64,000 nt of DNA from Salsuginibacillus kocurii DSM 18087 (GTDB lineage: Bacteria > Bacillota > Bacilli > Bacillales > Marinococcaceae). The stretch covers positions 338,584-402,583 of the forward strand of contig NZ_KB898623.1 in the NCBI RefSeq assembly GCF_000377705.1, written 5' to 3'. Position numbers and translations under genes: made by a program. Below are positions 41,446 through 49,935 of the stretch, one piece after another. The notes under the pieces were generated by a model. It had not been told where the DNA came from. It did not search any database and worked only from the letters and a program-made list of their open reading frames with translations. The stretch's first letter is position 1; every line of letters begins with the position of its first letter.

Positions 41446-41484
41446 AAAACCAGCCGTGAACAAAGAGTGATCACGGCTGGTTTT
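41446..41484. terminator. Terminator after lcfA copy 2
   Basis: Perfect 14-bp arms AAAACCAGCCGTGA (41446-41459) and TCACGGCTGGTTTT (41471-41484), T-rich on both strands. It separates the two lcfA genes, which therefore are not one simple transcript. Confidence 0.85.
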
Positions 41485-41539
41485 CATACCGACAGTTGTT
41501 ACGGACACCCTTTTGGAGTGGGTTCTCTTAAAGTGTAGT

Positions 41540-41639
41540 GTTGTTATTTCTTCCATATCCTCCTTGTTTGCAGGCGGTAAGTCAGCCTCTTCGAGCTAAC
41601 GCCTTGCAGACACCACTTAGCTATTCAAAAAATATCAAC
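41540..41639. repeat. GTTGAT-ended intergenic element, copy 3
   Basis: A 100-bp element with ends GTTGTTATT (41540-41548) and AATATCAAC (41631-41639), matching at eight of nine positions, and a core with GTCAGCCTCTTCGAGC. It lies directly after the lcfA copy 2 stop codon. Confidence 0.45.
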
Positions 41640-41675
41640 GACCTTATTAATCACGTTCTTAACAAATTCTAAAGG

Positions 41676-43388
41676 TTAAGACCCTTCTTTTTCTTGTGCA
41701 TTAGCAAAGGCTTTAGCTTCTTCTTCCTCTACTAACACCCGGCGCAGCACTTTACCAACCATCGTCTTAGGCAGTTCTTCTCGAAATTCCACCTGCTTTG
41801 GCACTTTAAAGGCAGCCAACTGTTTACGACAGAAATCTTCAATCTCTTTTTCCGTTGTAGCAGCTCCGTCTTTTAATACGATAAACGCTTTAACGGTTTC
41901 TCCTCTATAAGGGTCCGGCACCCCAATAACGGCAGCTTCTTGGATACTCTCATGTTCGTAAAGTACTTCTTCAATTTCACGTGGGTAAATATTAAAACCA
42001 CCTGCAATGATCATATCTTTTTTACGGTCGACAATGTAAAAGAATCCATCTTCATCCATATATCCCATATCTCCACTGAAAAACCATCCATCTTTGAGCG
42101 TAGCTTGGGTCTCCTCTGGCCGGTTCCAATATCCTTGCATAACTTGAGGGCCTTTGATGACAATTTCCCCAATTTCACCAGCTGGGGCAAAACCTTCGCC
42201 TTCGCTGCTATAGATTGCCATCTCTGTATCTGGCCAAGGGATACCGATGCTGCCAGTCTTGCTTTTTGCCCAAATGGGATTCGCTGCAGCCACCGGAGAC
42301 GTTTCGGTTAAGCCGTAGCCCTCTACAAGTTTGCCTCCAGTTATTTTTTCGAATGTGTCTTGGACCTCTTTTGGCAACGGGGCCGAACCGCTTAAACATG
42401 CTTTAATGGAAGATAAATCATACTTATCAATGTCTGGGTCATGTATTAAACCTATATACATAGTTGGTGCCCCTGGGAAGAGAGTAACTTTTTGTTTTTG
42501 TATCGTCTTGAGTACTTGTTTTGGCTCAAATTTTGGCAGGATAATTAAAGAAGAAGCGTACATGATTGCAATATTCATGGCTGCTGTCATACCGTAAACA
42601 TGAAAGAAAGGCAGCACTGCTAAAATACGCTCGTTTCCTTTTTCCATCTTATACATCCATGCTCTGCTCTGGAGCGTATTTACTACAAGATTATAATGAG
42701 TGAGCATCACACCTTTTGCCGGACCTGTAGTGCCGCCGGTATACTGTAATAAAGCAAGGTCCTCTTTTGGATTAACAGCCACTTCAGGTTCTTTTTCTGA
42801 GCCTTGCTCGAGCCATGTTTTAAAGTGAACAGTTTGGCTATCGTACGAAACGTCAACTTTTATTCCACTGTTTTTTTTCTGCACCAATGGATAGAGAATA
42901 TTTTTCGGAAAAGGCAAGAAGTCTTTAATACTAGTAACAATAACCTTCTCTAATTGGGTGTTTTGACGTACTGCATCCACGCGCGGAAAGACCAAATCCA
43001 GGCAAATCATGATCTTTGCTCCTGAATCCATTAGTTGATGCTCCACCTCTCGTTCCACATAAAGAGGGTTGGTTTGAACAACAATAGCACCCGCCAACAA
43101 TGCTCCGTAGTAACAAATTACAGATTGAGGGGAGTTAGCGAGCATCAGGGCCACACGGTCCCCTTTTTGAATGCCTTCTGCCTGGAGCTGGTTCGCCACT
43201 TTTAATGAATAGGAGTATACCGTTTTGTAGGACATAGTCGTCCCCATGAAATGCAAAGCTTGTTTGTCAGGATAATTTTCCGCTGACTCTTTTAAATAAG
43301 AGTGCAATGAGCGTTCCTCATAGGTCATCGACGCAGAAATCTCATCAGGGTAACTTTCCAACCAGACTGGATTCGTTTCCGTTTGCAC
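41676..43388 (-). CDS. Long-chain fatty-acid-CoA ligase (LcfA-like), copy 2
   Basis: A 570-residue paralogue of the next gene with the same motifs: LLQYTGGTTGPAKGVMLTHYN, EGYGLTETSPVAA, FFSGDMGYMDEDGFFYIVDR and KTMVGKVLRRVL. The two proteins are very similar along their whole length, including long identical stretches such as SPQSVI-YYG-LLAGA. GTG start with AAAGGAGG 9 nt upstream. B. subtilis has a single lcfA here, so this looks like a tandem duplication; the division of labour (chain length, expression) cannot be read from the sequence. Confidence 0.95.
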   Translation of the reverse strand: MQTETNPVWLESYPDEISASMTYEERSLHSYLKESAENYPDKQALHFMGTTMSYKTVYSYSLKVANQLQAEGIQKGDRVALMLANSPQSVICYYGALLAGAIVVQTNPLYVEREVEHQLMDSGAKIMICLDLVFPRVDAVRQNTQLEKVIVTSIKDFLPFPKNILYPLVQKKNSGIKVDVSYDSQTVHFKTWLEQGSEKEPEVAVNPKEDLALLQYTGGTTGPAKGVMLTHYNLVVNTLQSRAWMYKMEKGNERILAVLPFFHVYGMTAAMNIAIMYASSLIILPKFEPKQVLKTIQKQKVTLFPGAPTMYIGLIHDPDIDKYDLSSIKACLSGSAPLPKEVQDTFEKITGGKLVEGYGLTETSPVAAANPIWAKSKTGSIGIPWPDTEMAIYSSEGEGFAPAGEIGEIVIKGPQVMQGYWNRPEETQATLKDGWFFSGDMGYMDEDGFFYIVDRKKDMIIAGGFNIYPREIEEVLYEHESIQEAAVIGVPDPYRGETVKAFIVLKDGAATTEKEIEDFCRKQLAAFKVPKQVEFREELPKTMVGKVLRRVLVEEEEAKAFANAQEKEGS

Positions 43389-43787
43389 GAATGTCTGCCT
43401 CCTTTATTATTCGCTCCTTTCAGTTTACGATTCTCCTCTCTACTATTTATTGTAATGTAATCGCCTCCATAAATAAATATAAATATTACAACATTTAGAA
43501 TTTTCATTCTTTGAATATATATTATGTTTTATTTCATGATTTTATTGCTGCTTGTTATCATGAGAACAAAAAGGCGGCAGATCAAGTTGGATAACTCTCA
43601 TAGACCATCACACAGGGAGAGTGGTTGGGCCTCTGTGAAAAAGAAGAGGAAGAAGCCGATAATCAACACGACGAGTATATGGCCCCCAAATCTCTCGGTC
43701 CCTTTGCAACGATAGTGACTTGACGGTGTCTTACTTATCTCCTCACTTTTTTCGCGGTGCTCTAACCAGTATCATCTGTGCAAGCAA
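43389..43787. other. Gap upstream of lcfA copy 2
   Basis: About 400 AT-rich bases. On the minus strand near 43500, GAATGA-AAA-TTC resembles half of a FadR operator. A 63-codon plus-strand frame (43524-43715) has no ribosome binding site. No gene is supported. Confidence 0.35.
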
Positions 43788-43815
43788 AAAAACGCGCCAC
43801 TACGAGCGCGTTTTT
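43788..43815 (-). terminator. Terminator after the 27-residue gene
   Basis: AAAAACGCGC (43788-43797) pairs perfectly with GCGCGTTTTT (43806-43815). It lies 4 bases beyond the stop of the small gene and ends the mutS2-yshE unit. Confidence 0.88.
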
Positions 43816-43819
43816 ACGT

Positions 43820-43903
43820 TTATATCCACAAGACTAGATAAATCACCCCAGCCAGCATAAAACCGGCACAACAAGCGATCAGCACCTTCCACAACGTGTC
43901 CAT
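43820..43903 (-). CDS. Putative 27-residue single-pass membrane peptide
   Basis: A short open frame, unrecognised. The peptide begins MDTLWKVLIACC and ends YLVLWI, and is almost entirely one hydrophobic segment with two adjacent cysteines (residues 11-12) and a single lysine near the N-terminus. AGGGAGAGG lies 8 nt before the ATG. It starts 28 bases after the yshE stop and ends just before a perfect terminator, so it sits inside a transcription unit. Small membrane peptides often modulate larger membrane proteins; YshE would be the obvious candidate, but this is a guess. Confidence 0.55.
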   Translation of the reverse strand: MDTLWKVLIACCAGFMLAGVIYLVLWI

Positions 43904-43931
43904 CGGATAAACCTCTCCCTTTATTCATTTT

Positions 43932-44342
43932 TCACATTAACATGCTAGCCCCTATCACAAACGATAAGGCTACTGATAAAACAAATGCTATGAATCCTAC
44001 CGCTCGATTATCGGCTGCTAACTCCTTATCGACTTTAAATAACGGTGTTAAAAATTCAAATATCATATAACCCAAAATGAGAAGAGCAAATCCATAAATC
44101 CCCCACAATAACGTTAGCAGCATGCTTTCTTGAAAATAAATAGCATGGGCAAACACGACTAAAACACCTACTATTTTCCCCCCGGTTGCAAGCGCTACTG
44201 CCACATTTCCTTGGTGAACCTCTTCCCAGTTTTTATAAGGCGTAAGAAGCTCAAATAAGAACAAACATAACAACAAAGCCAATATCGCTACGCTATACTG
44301 GGCAGCAGTAAAAATGAAAGGGTTGGTTAATAAATCTTCCAC
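43932..44342 (-). CDS. yshE: DUF350 membrane protein, YshE-like
   Basis: A 136-residue protein with four predicted membrane helices arranged as two DUF350 repeats: LLLCLFLFELLTPY in the first half and LILGYMIFEFLTPLFKV in the second, each followed by an acidic/asparagine motif (QGNVAVALATGG, ADNRAVGFIAF). Function unknown. I chose GTG at MEDLLTNPF with AGGAG 8 nt upstream; another GTG three codons earlier touches that site. It follows mutS2 by 19 bases. Confidence 0.85.
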   Translation of the reverse strand: MEDLLTNPFIFTAAQYSVAILALLLCLFLFELLTPYKNWEEVHQGNVAVALATGGKIVGVLVVFAHAIYFQESMLLTLLWGIYGFALLILGYMIFEFLTPLFKVDKELAADNRAVGFIAFVLSVALSFVIGASMLM

Positions 44343-44361
44343 AACACACACTCCTGCACAT

Positions 44362-46722
44362 TTATTTGAGTTCGACTACGGTATTACCAATCCCACCTTC
44401 ATTCATGCCTCCATCTCTAGTTGACTTTACATTGCGGTGGTTCTTTAAATACTCCTTAACTCCTTTTCGAAGGGCACCTGTGCCTTTTCCGTGAATAATA
44501 TGGACTTGGGCGTAACCAGCCAGCACAGCTTCATCAATATATTTTTCGACGCGGTGCATCGCTTGGTCAAACCGTTCACCTCTTAGATCTAATTCAGGTT
44601 TTACAGGTTCATTGCTCATAACACGTGCTACTGGCTTTGTTTTTTTAGGTTCCGGTGCAGTTTTACGTTTTTCCATATCCTCTTTAGAAACGTTCATCTT
44701 CATAATACCGAGTTGGACTTGAAATTCAGACTCATTAATCTTTTCTACCACTGTTCCGATTTGGCCGAAGCTTATGACCTTTACTTCATCGCCTTCTTTT
44801 ATTTCTTGGCTCTGCTTAGCTTTTTTCTTTATTTTTTGCTGTTTCTTTGATAATTCAGGTGGGGCATCTTGCAATCTCTTTTTAGCGTCAATTAACTCAT
44901 GTTCTTTAACGTGATGTCCTTCTTTTTGCAGTTCTCTTAAATCATTAATGATACTTTCTGCTTCAGTACGTGCTTTTTGAACTTCTGCTTCAGCTTTTTC
45001 TTCAGCTTCCGATAGCTGTTTTTCCTTTTCTTGTTCAAACTGTTCAAGCTCTTGTTCTAATTCGGAATGAAGCTTTTCTGCTTCCCTCCGCCATTTCTCT
45101 GCTGCACGCTGCTCTTCTTCTGCTTCCTTCCGCTTCTCTTCTAAAGAAGAGATCATTTCCTCTACTTGCTGACTTTCAGCGCTCACTTCCGCTTCGGCCC
45201 CTTTTATCACTCGTTCATTTAAACCAAGCCGACGCGAAATGGCAAAAGCATTACTACGTCCAGGTACCCCTGTTAATAACCGATATGTTGGCTGCAAGGT
45301 ATCAACATCAAACTCTACACTTGCATTCATTACCCCTTCCCGATTATACGCGTACCCCTTTAATTCACTATAGTGAGTGGTTGCCACCACTCTTGCTCCT
45401 CGCTGATACACTTCATCCAGTATGGAAATGGCGAGAGCCGCTCCTTCTGTTGGATCAGTGCCGGCTCCTAATTCATCAAATAAAACAAGGCTTTCGTGAT
45501 CTAACTGTTCAAGAATTGAAACAATGTTTGTCATATGAGAGGAAAATGTACTTAAACTTTGTTCAATCGACTGTTCATCGCCAATGTCTGCGTAAACTGT
45601 AGCAAATACACTTGCTTCAGATTCTTCCTCCACGGGAAGAAACAAGCCGGATTGGGCCATAAGCGTAAGCAGGCCGACTGTTTTTAAAGTAACTGTTTTC
45701 CCGCCGGTGTTCGGACCGGTTATGACAAGAGAATTATAGGTATCGCCAATTTCTACATCAATGGGGACGACTTCATCTGCTTCTAGTAACGGATGTCTAG
45801 CCTGTAAAAAGCGAAGATGTCTTTCATCGTTTAAAGTGGGCAAAACCCCATCTAAAGAACGCGCGTAAAAAGCTTTTGCAAATAAGAAATCAAGTTCTGC
45901 CAAACGATTGGTGTTTTCCAATAATGCTTCCTGATGGAGCTGTACTCCTTCTGACAGTTCCATTAAAATACGTTCAATTTCCCTGCGTTCATTTACTTTA
46001 GCTTCACGAAGCTGATTATTAATTGTAACGACAGACTGAGGTTCTACAAAAACGGTAGCTCCTGAAGAAGACTGATCGTGCACAATTCCTCCAAAAGATT
46101 GGCGGTATTCTTGTTTTACCGGAATGACATAGCGGTCATTGCGAATCGTTACAACTTGGTCTGACAATTTACTTTGATGGTCTTTAGAACGTGTAATTTG
46201 ATCTAACTTTGATCGTACGGCTGATTCATGGCTTTTTATTTGCTGGCGTATGGAGCGCAGAGCTGAACTCGCGCTTGTCAAAATTTCTCCATGTTCATCA
46301 ATGGCTTGCGCAATTTGCTTTTCCAACTCTGCTAACACCGCAATGCCATCAACAAGGTTTTCCACATGAGGTATATCAATTAAGTCTTCTTCAAAAATCG
46401 TTTCAATAAATGACTTCAGTCGGCGTCCTGCATAGAGTGTCCCTCCAATCTCCAGCAGCTCACTTTCATTTAACATGCCACCGATCTCAGCCCGTTTTAC
46501 GTGCGCTCGAATATCTTTCATTCCACCTAAAGGCACGTTGCCTTTTAAACGAAGAATTTTATGGCCTTCTTCTGTCTGCTCTAGCATTTCTTTTACATCT
46601 TCATACGTAGAAGAGGGTTTTAATTTTTCTACAAGCGCCCGCCCCAGCGATGAAGACACGTACGCTTTGAGCTGGTCCTTCATTTTATTGTACTCTAACG
46701 TTTGTAACATTCGTTCATTCAT
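44362..46722 (-). CDS. mutS2: MutS2 (endonuclease/ribosome-collision ATPase)
   Basis: A 786-residue MutS-family protein lacking the mismatch-recognition domains. It has Walker A ITGPNTGGKTVTLK, LVLFDELGAGTDPTEGAAL, a long Glu/Lys/Gln coiled coil (about residues 520-630), a KOW-like segment (GDEVKVISFGQIGTVVEK) and a C-terminal Smr nuclease domain (LDLRGERFDQAMHRVEKYID ... IIHGKGTGALRKGV). The family suppresses recombination and acts on collided ribosomes. AAAGGATG lies 9 nt before the ATG. Confidence 0.97.
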   Translation of the reverse strand: MNERMLQTLEYNKMKDQLKAYVSSSLGRALVEKLKPSSTYEDVKEMLEQTEEGHKILRLKGNVPLGGMKDIRAHVKRAEIGGMLNESELLEIGGTLYAGRRLKSFIETIFEEDLIDIPHVENLVDGIAVLAELEKQIAQAIDEHGEILTSASSALRSIRQQIKSHESAVRSKLDQITRSKDHQSKLSDQVVTIRNDRYVIPVKQEYRQSFGGIVHDQSSSGATVFVEPQSVVTINNQLREAKVNERREIERILMELSEGVQLHQEALLENTNRLAELDFLFAKAFYARSLDGVLPTLNDERHLRFLQARHPLLEADEVVPIDVEIGDTYNSLVITGPNTGGKTVTLKTVGLLTLMAQSGLFLPVEEESEASVFATVYADIGDEQSIEQSLSTFSSHMTNIVSILEQLDHESLVLFDELGAGTDPTEGAALAISILDEVYQRGARVVATTHYSELKGYAYNREGVMNASVEFDVDTLQPTYRLLTGVPGRSNAFAISRRLGLNERVIKGAEAEVSAESQQVEEMISSLEEKRKEAEEEQRAAEKWRREAEKLHSELEQELEQFEQEKEKQLSEAEEKAEAEVQKARTEAESIINDLRELQKEGHHVKEHELIDAKKRLQDAPPELSKKQQKIKKKAKQSQEIKEGDEVKVISFGQIGTVVEKINESEFQVQLGIMKMNVSKEDMEKRKTAPEPKKTKPVARVMSNEPVKPELDLRGERFDQAMHRVEKYIDEAVLAGYAQVHIIHGKGTGALRKGVKEYLKNHRNVKSTRDGGMNEGGIGNTVVELK

Positions 46723-46782
46723 GTCTTAAGACATCCTTTCAGTCTCGCAGGCAGCCAGTTACCGAAAGTATACTCATACTAC

Positions 46783-48492
46783 TTATATGAAATAATCACG
46801 AATCTCCGCTGGCGTCCATGTATTTATAATTTGATCTTTAGTAAGCAGTGCTTTTCGTGCGGTTCCGGTTCCTATCGTCATATGATCCAACATATTGATC
46901 CGGTGAGCGTCCGTATTGATCGCAAATTTCACCCCAGTCTCTGCTGCTTCCTTTAACAAGTCTGCAGATAAATCCAAGCGATTGGGGTTTGCATTTAATT
47001 CTAAAACCGTATGTGTTTCGGCCGCCTTTTTAAAGAAGGCAGGTAAATCAATATTAATCCCTTCCCGCCGCCCAATTAATCGGCCAGTTGGGTGAGCGAT
47101 TATATCCACATGCGGATTATCTAATGCTTGCGTAAGGCGATACATTATTTCCTCTTCTGACTGAGAAAAGCCAGAATGAATAGAAGCAATTACAAGATCC
47201 AGCTTTTTTAATAGTTCATCGTCAAAATCAAGCGTTCCATCCGGACGGATGTCCATTTCTGTTCCAGCCAATACTTCTATTTCTTCATATTGTTCATTGA
47301 CTCGGTTTACTTCTTCAATCTGCCTCTTTAGACGTTCTGGACTTAAGCCATTTGCTACTTGTAAATAATGAGAATGATCGGTAATAGCAATTGAACTGTA
47401 ACCTTTTTCAACCGCTGCCTGGACCATTTCACCTATAGAATTAGCCCCATCACTCCAAGTGGTGTGCATGTGTAAATCACTTTGAATATCAGTGTCTTCT
47501 ATCAAAGGATACGACTCTTTAAAGAGTTCCGTTTCATCCATCCCTTCTCTTGCCTCTGGTGGAATCCATTTTAACCCAAAATGAGCATAAAAGTCGCTTT
47601 CCTGCTCAAAGGTGAGAAGTTCCGCTGTCTCAATGTTTTCTACCCCGTATTCGCTCACTTTCTCCCCTTGTTCTTTTGCAAGCTGGCGCATCTTAATGTT
47701 ATGGTCCTTCGATCCAGTGAAATGATGCAAGGTTGTTGCAAAATATTCGTCAGCCACTAACCGAAAGTCTACTCCTACTGGATAATCAAGTCCCAATTCC
47801 AGAGAGACTTTGGTCTCTCCATCTACAACAACAGTAGAGACATGATCAAGATTTCGAAGTTTCTCGCGGACAGCTTGGATGTCTTCTAAGTGCACAGACA
47901 AAATGTAGTCTACATCTTTTACCGTTTCCTTCATGCGCCTTAAGCTTCCTGCTCGTTCAAAACGCTGAATTTCATCAAGTTTAACTAGTTGTTCTTCCAC
48001 TTGTTCTGCTGCCTCTAGCATAAAAGCAATAGGCAGACGTTCAGGACGTTTGTCTACATCTTCTAATGCTTGTAAGATCTTTTTTTCCGTTTTTGCGCCA
48101 AACCCAGCTAAGGCTTGAACTTCACCTTGTTCACATGCTTGTTTTAATGAAGCAGCATCAGTGATGTTAAGTTCTTGATAAAGCTTGCCTACCTTTTTGC
48201 CGCCCAGTCCCTGCAGCTTAAGGAGCGGAATCAAACCGGCAGGGATTTTCTCGCTTAATTCGTTTAGCACACTGGCCTCTCCAGTTGTGATTAACTCTCG
48301 AATCACCGCCGCTGTTCCCTTTCCTATTCCATTTAATTCACCAGGGTCATCAATTTCAGATAAAGCACGTTCATCCTGTTCCAAGGCTTGTGCAGCTTTA
48401 CGATAAGCCGATATTTTAAAAGGGTTTTCCCCCTGAACTTCTAAGTAGACTGCTATTTTTTCCAACGCTTGGATAACAGTTTTTTTATCCAT
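46783..48492 (-). CDS. polX: DNA polymerase/3'-5' exonuclease PolX
   Basis: A 569-residue family X polymerase for gap repair. Helix-hairpin-helix segments (PGELNGIGKGTAAVI and LQGLGGKKVGKLYQEL), the nucleotidyltransferase core (AGSLRRMKETVKDVDYI) and a C-terminal PHP domain with metal ligands (SDLHMHTTWSDGANS, AITDHSHY, HPTGRLIGRR, NTDAHR) that gives 3'-5' exonuclease activity. In B. subtilis it is yshC, in the same place. Confidence 0.96.
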   Translation of the reverse strand: MDKKTVIQALEKIAVYLEVQGENPFKISAYRKAAQALEQDERALSEIDDPGELNGIGKGTAAVIRELITTGEASVLNELSEKIPAGLIPLLKLQGLGGKKVGKLYQELNITDAASLKQACEQGEVQALAGFGAKTEKKILQALEDVDKRPERLPIAFMLEAAEQVEEQLVKLDEIQRFERAGSLRRMKETVKDVDYILSVHLEDIQAVREKLRNLDHVSTVVVDGETKVSLELGLDYPVGVDFRLVADEYFATTLHHFTGSKDHNIKMRQLAKEQGEKVSEYGVENIETAELLTFEQESDFYAHFGLKWIPPEAREGMDETELFKESYPLIEDTDIQSDLHMHTTWSDGANSIGEMVQAAVEKGYSSIAITDHSHYLQVANGLSPERLKRQIEEVNRVNEQYEEIEVLAGTEMDIRPDGTLDFDDELLKKLDLVIASIHSGFSQSEEEIMYRLTQALDNPHVDIIAHPTGRLIGRREGINIDLPAFFKKAAETHTVLELNANPNRLDLSADLLKEAAETGVKFAINTDAHRINMLDHMTIGTGTARKALLTKDQIINTWTPAEIRDYFI

Positions 48493-48536
48493 AGTTCATC
48501 ACACCTTCATTGTAGTAAACTAACCGATCAACTTGG

Positions 48537-48568
48537 CTAAAAAAGAAAACTCGCCGTTACGACGAGTT
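48537..48568 (-). terminator. Terminator between cvpA-like gene and polX
   Basis: On the minus strand AACTCG (48568-48563) pairs with CGAGTT (48553-48548), followed by TTCTTTTTT. It is 45 nt beyond the cvpA-like stop. Confidence 0.65.
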
Positions 48569-48613
48569 CCACTTGAGCGGCCTTGCTTCAAACGACTTAA
48601 AAAGGAAACTCGC

Positions 48614-49177
48614 TTAGAACGAAGTTGCAGGCGTGTCATCAAAAGGGACATCCTGCCACAACTCTTGCAGCCACTCGGATAAAATCGGGGTATGTTCAAT
48701 CATAACTCTTGCCACTGTAGAATCTGCTATCATTTCTTGTGCGAAGGGGACAGGTATGAGTGCTGTCACAATAAGCAAAATAAAAAGTAGCAGGTACGTT
48801 TCAATAAAACCTAAAATACCACCTAATAAACGGTTAACTGTATGTAAAATCGGTAGTTGTGCCAAGAAGTCAAGCATCGAGCCTATAATTTGTAAAATAA
48901 TCTTGGTAGCTAAAAAAAGAACGGCAAAGGAAATGCCTGCATAATATACGGACTCCATATCAAAGTTAGCGAGAAACATGAAATCAGTTTGGTCACTAAA
49001 TTGTGGATACGGAAGCCAAAGGCGCAGGAATTCCGCTACATCATCATAAAATAGAAAAGCAACGAACAAGGCAATGAATAAACTGACTAAATGTACAAGC
49101 TGTAAAATGAAACCTCTTCGTAAACCAATAAAAAAACTTCCCAATAAAATCAATAATATAAGCAGACTCAGTAGCAT
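48614..49177 (-). CDS. yshB: CvpA family membrane protein, YshB-like
   Basis: A 187-residue protein with four predicted membrane helices: an N-terminal GxxRGFxLQL motif (GLRRGFILQLVHLVSLF), then helices around YAGISFAVLFLATKIIL and LLGGILGFIETYLLLFILL. CvpA proteins are linked to colicin V export and envelope stress in other bacteria; the role in Bacillus is unknown. It starts 3 bases after the zapA stop. Confidence 0.92.
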   Translation of the reverse strand: MLLSLLILLILLGSFFIGLRRGFILQLVHLVSLFIALFVAFLFYDDVAEFLRLWLPYPQFSDQTDFMFLANFDMESVYYAGISFAVLFLATKIILQIIGSMLDFLAQLPILHTVNRLLGGILGFIETYLLLFILLIVTALIPVPFAQEMIADSTVARVMIEHTPILSEWLQELWQDVPFDDTPATSF

Positions 49178-49180
49178 CGT

Positions 49181-49444
49181 TTATGACTCCTCGTTTAACT
49201 CATCTTCATTTTTTTGTGCAGTATCATCTTTTAATTTCACATATTCATCCATCACATTAATCGCCGTTAAAACGGCTAAACGTGTTGTATCTAAATAAGG
49301 ATTCACACTTTTAATTTCACGCATTTTATCATCAACCCGATTGGCAATATCGTGGACATGATTTTTTGATTCATCCCCGACAATGGTGTAATTCTGACCA
49401 TATATTGATACTGTTGTGCGGCTCTTCTCCTTGCCTTCAGCCAC
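49181..49444 (-). CDS. zapA: Cell division protein ZapA
   Basis: An 87-residue protein that bundles FtsZ filaments at the division site. The ZapA pattern is seen in VSIYGQNYTIVGDESKNHVHDIANRVDDKM followed by a helical coiled-coil tail. GTG start with GGGGGC upstream. It is joined to the cvpA-like gene, as in B. subtilis (yshA-yshB). Confidence 0.94.
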   Translation of the reverse strand: MAEGKEKSRTTVSIYGQNYTIVGDESKNHVHDIANRVDDKMREIKSVNPYLDTTRLAVLTAINVMDEYVKLKDDTAQKNEDELNEES

Positions 49445-49805
49445 TAGAAAGCCCCCTATTCTAACAATTCACCATCAACTCTTTTAAACATGCTTAATCC
49501 TCATCATACCAGAAACCTAAAAAGTTGAAAATACGAGGGATAGCGACAACATTTTTAAAGTATAATTCAAATTTGCTTCTCTATCCAGATGAAGAATTAA
49601 TACATGTAGAAAGCTGTATCTTACTTTCCCCTATCTACCTATTCTATAACATGACGGGCTTCAGTAAATTTTTACATTAACGGGCTGCTTCATATATCTG
49701 TCGTCGGCAAAAACAGCTGGGTTATGCTTGCTTTCACCACAAGTAAATGGGCTATAAAAAGCAGCAAGTAGCAAGGATTCTTGCCCCCTTTTTTAACTGA
49801 GATCC
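49445..49805. other. Gap where B. subtilis has rnhC
   Basis: About 360 bases between zapA and the pheT terminator. In B. subtilis rnhC (RNase HIII) lies between pheT and zapA. I see no coding frame and no RNase H motif here. It presumably holds the zapA promoter. Confidence 0.4.
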
Positions 49806-49844
49806 AAAAAAAGGAGTAGGTCCCTATTAGGACCCCTCCTTTTC
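49806..49844 (-). terminator. pheST operon terminator
   Basis: On the minus strand AGGAG-GGTCC pairs with GGACC-CTCCT and is followed by seven T, about 90 nt beyond pheT. Confidence 0.85.
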
Positions 49845-49935
49845 ATACCCCCGCTTCGCTGGGAAGTACCTCTTCATTATCAGGCTTTAATTACTTCGTT
49901 TCTTTTGTAATATTATGCTCATATCGTTTTTTTAA

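Noticed and set aside
43524..43715. 63-codon plus-strand open frame upstream of lcfA copy 2
   Set aside because: No ribosome binding site; the hydrophobic start is followed by basic low-complexity residues. No support from context.
44970..45602. 210-codon open frame antisense to mutS2
   Set aside because: It mirrors the Glu/Lys-rich coiled coil of MutS2 as Leu/Ser-rich low-complexity sequence; a typical shadow.
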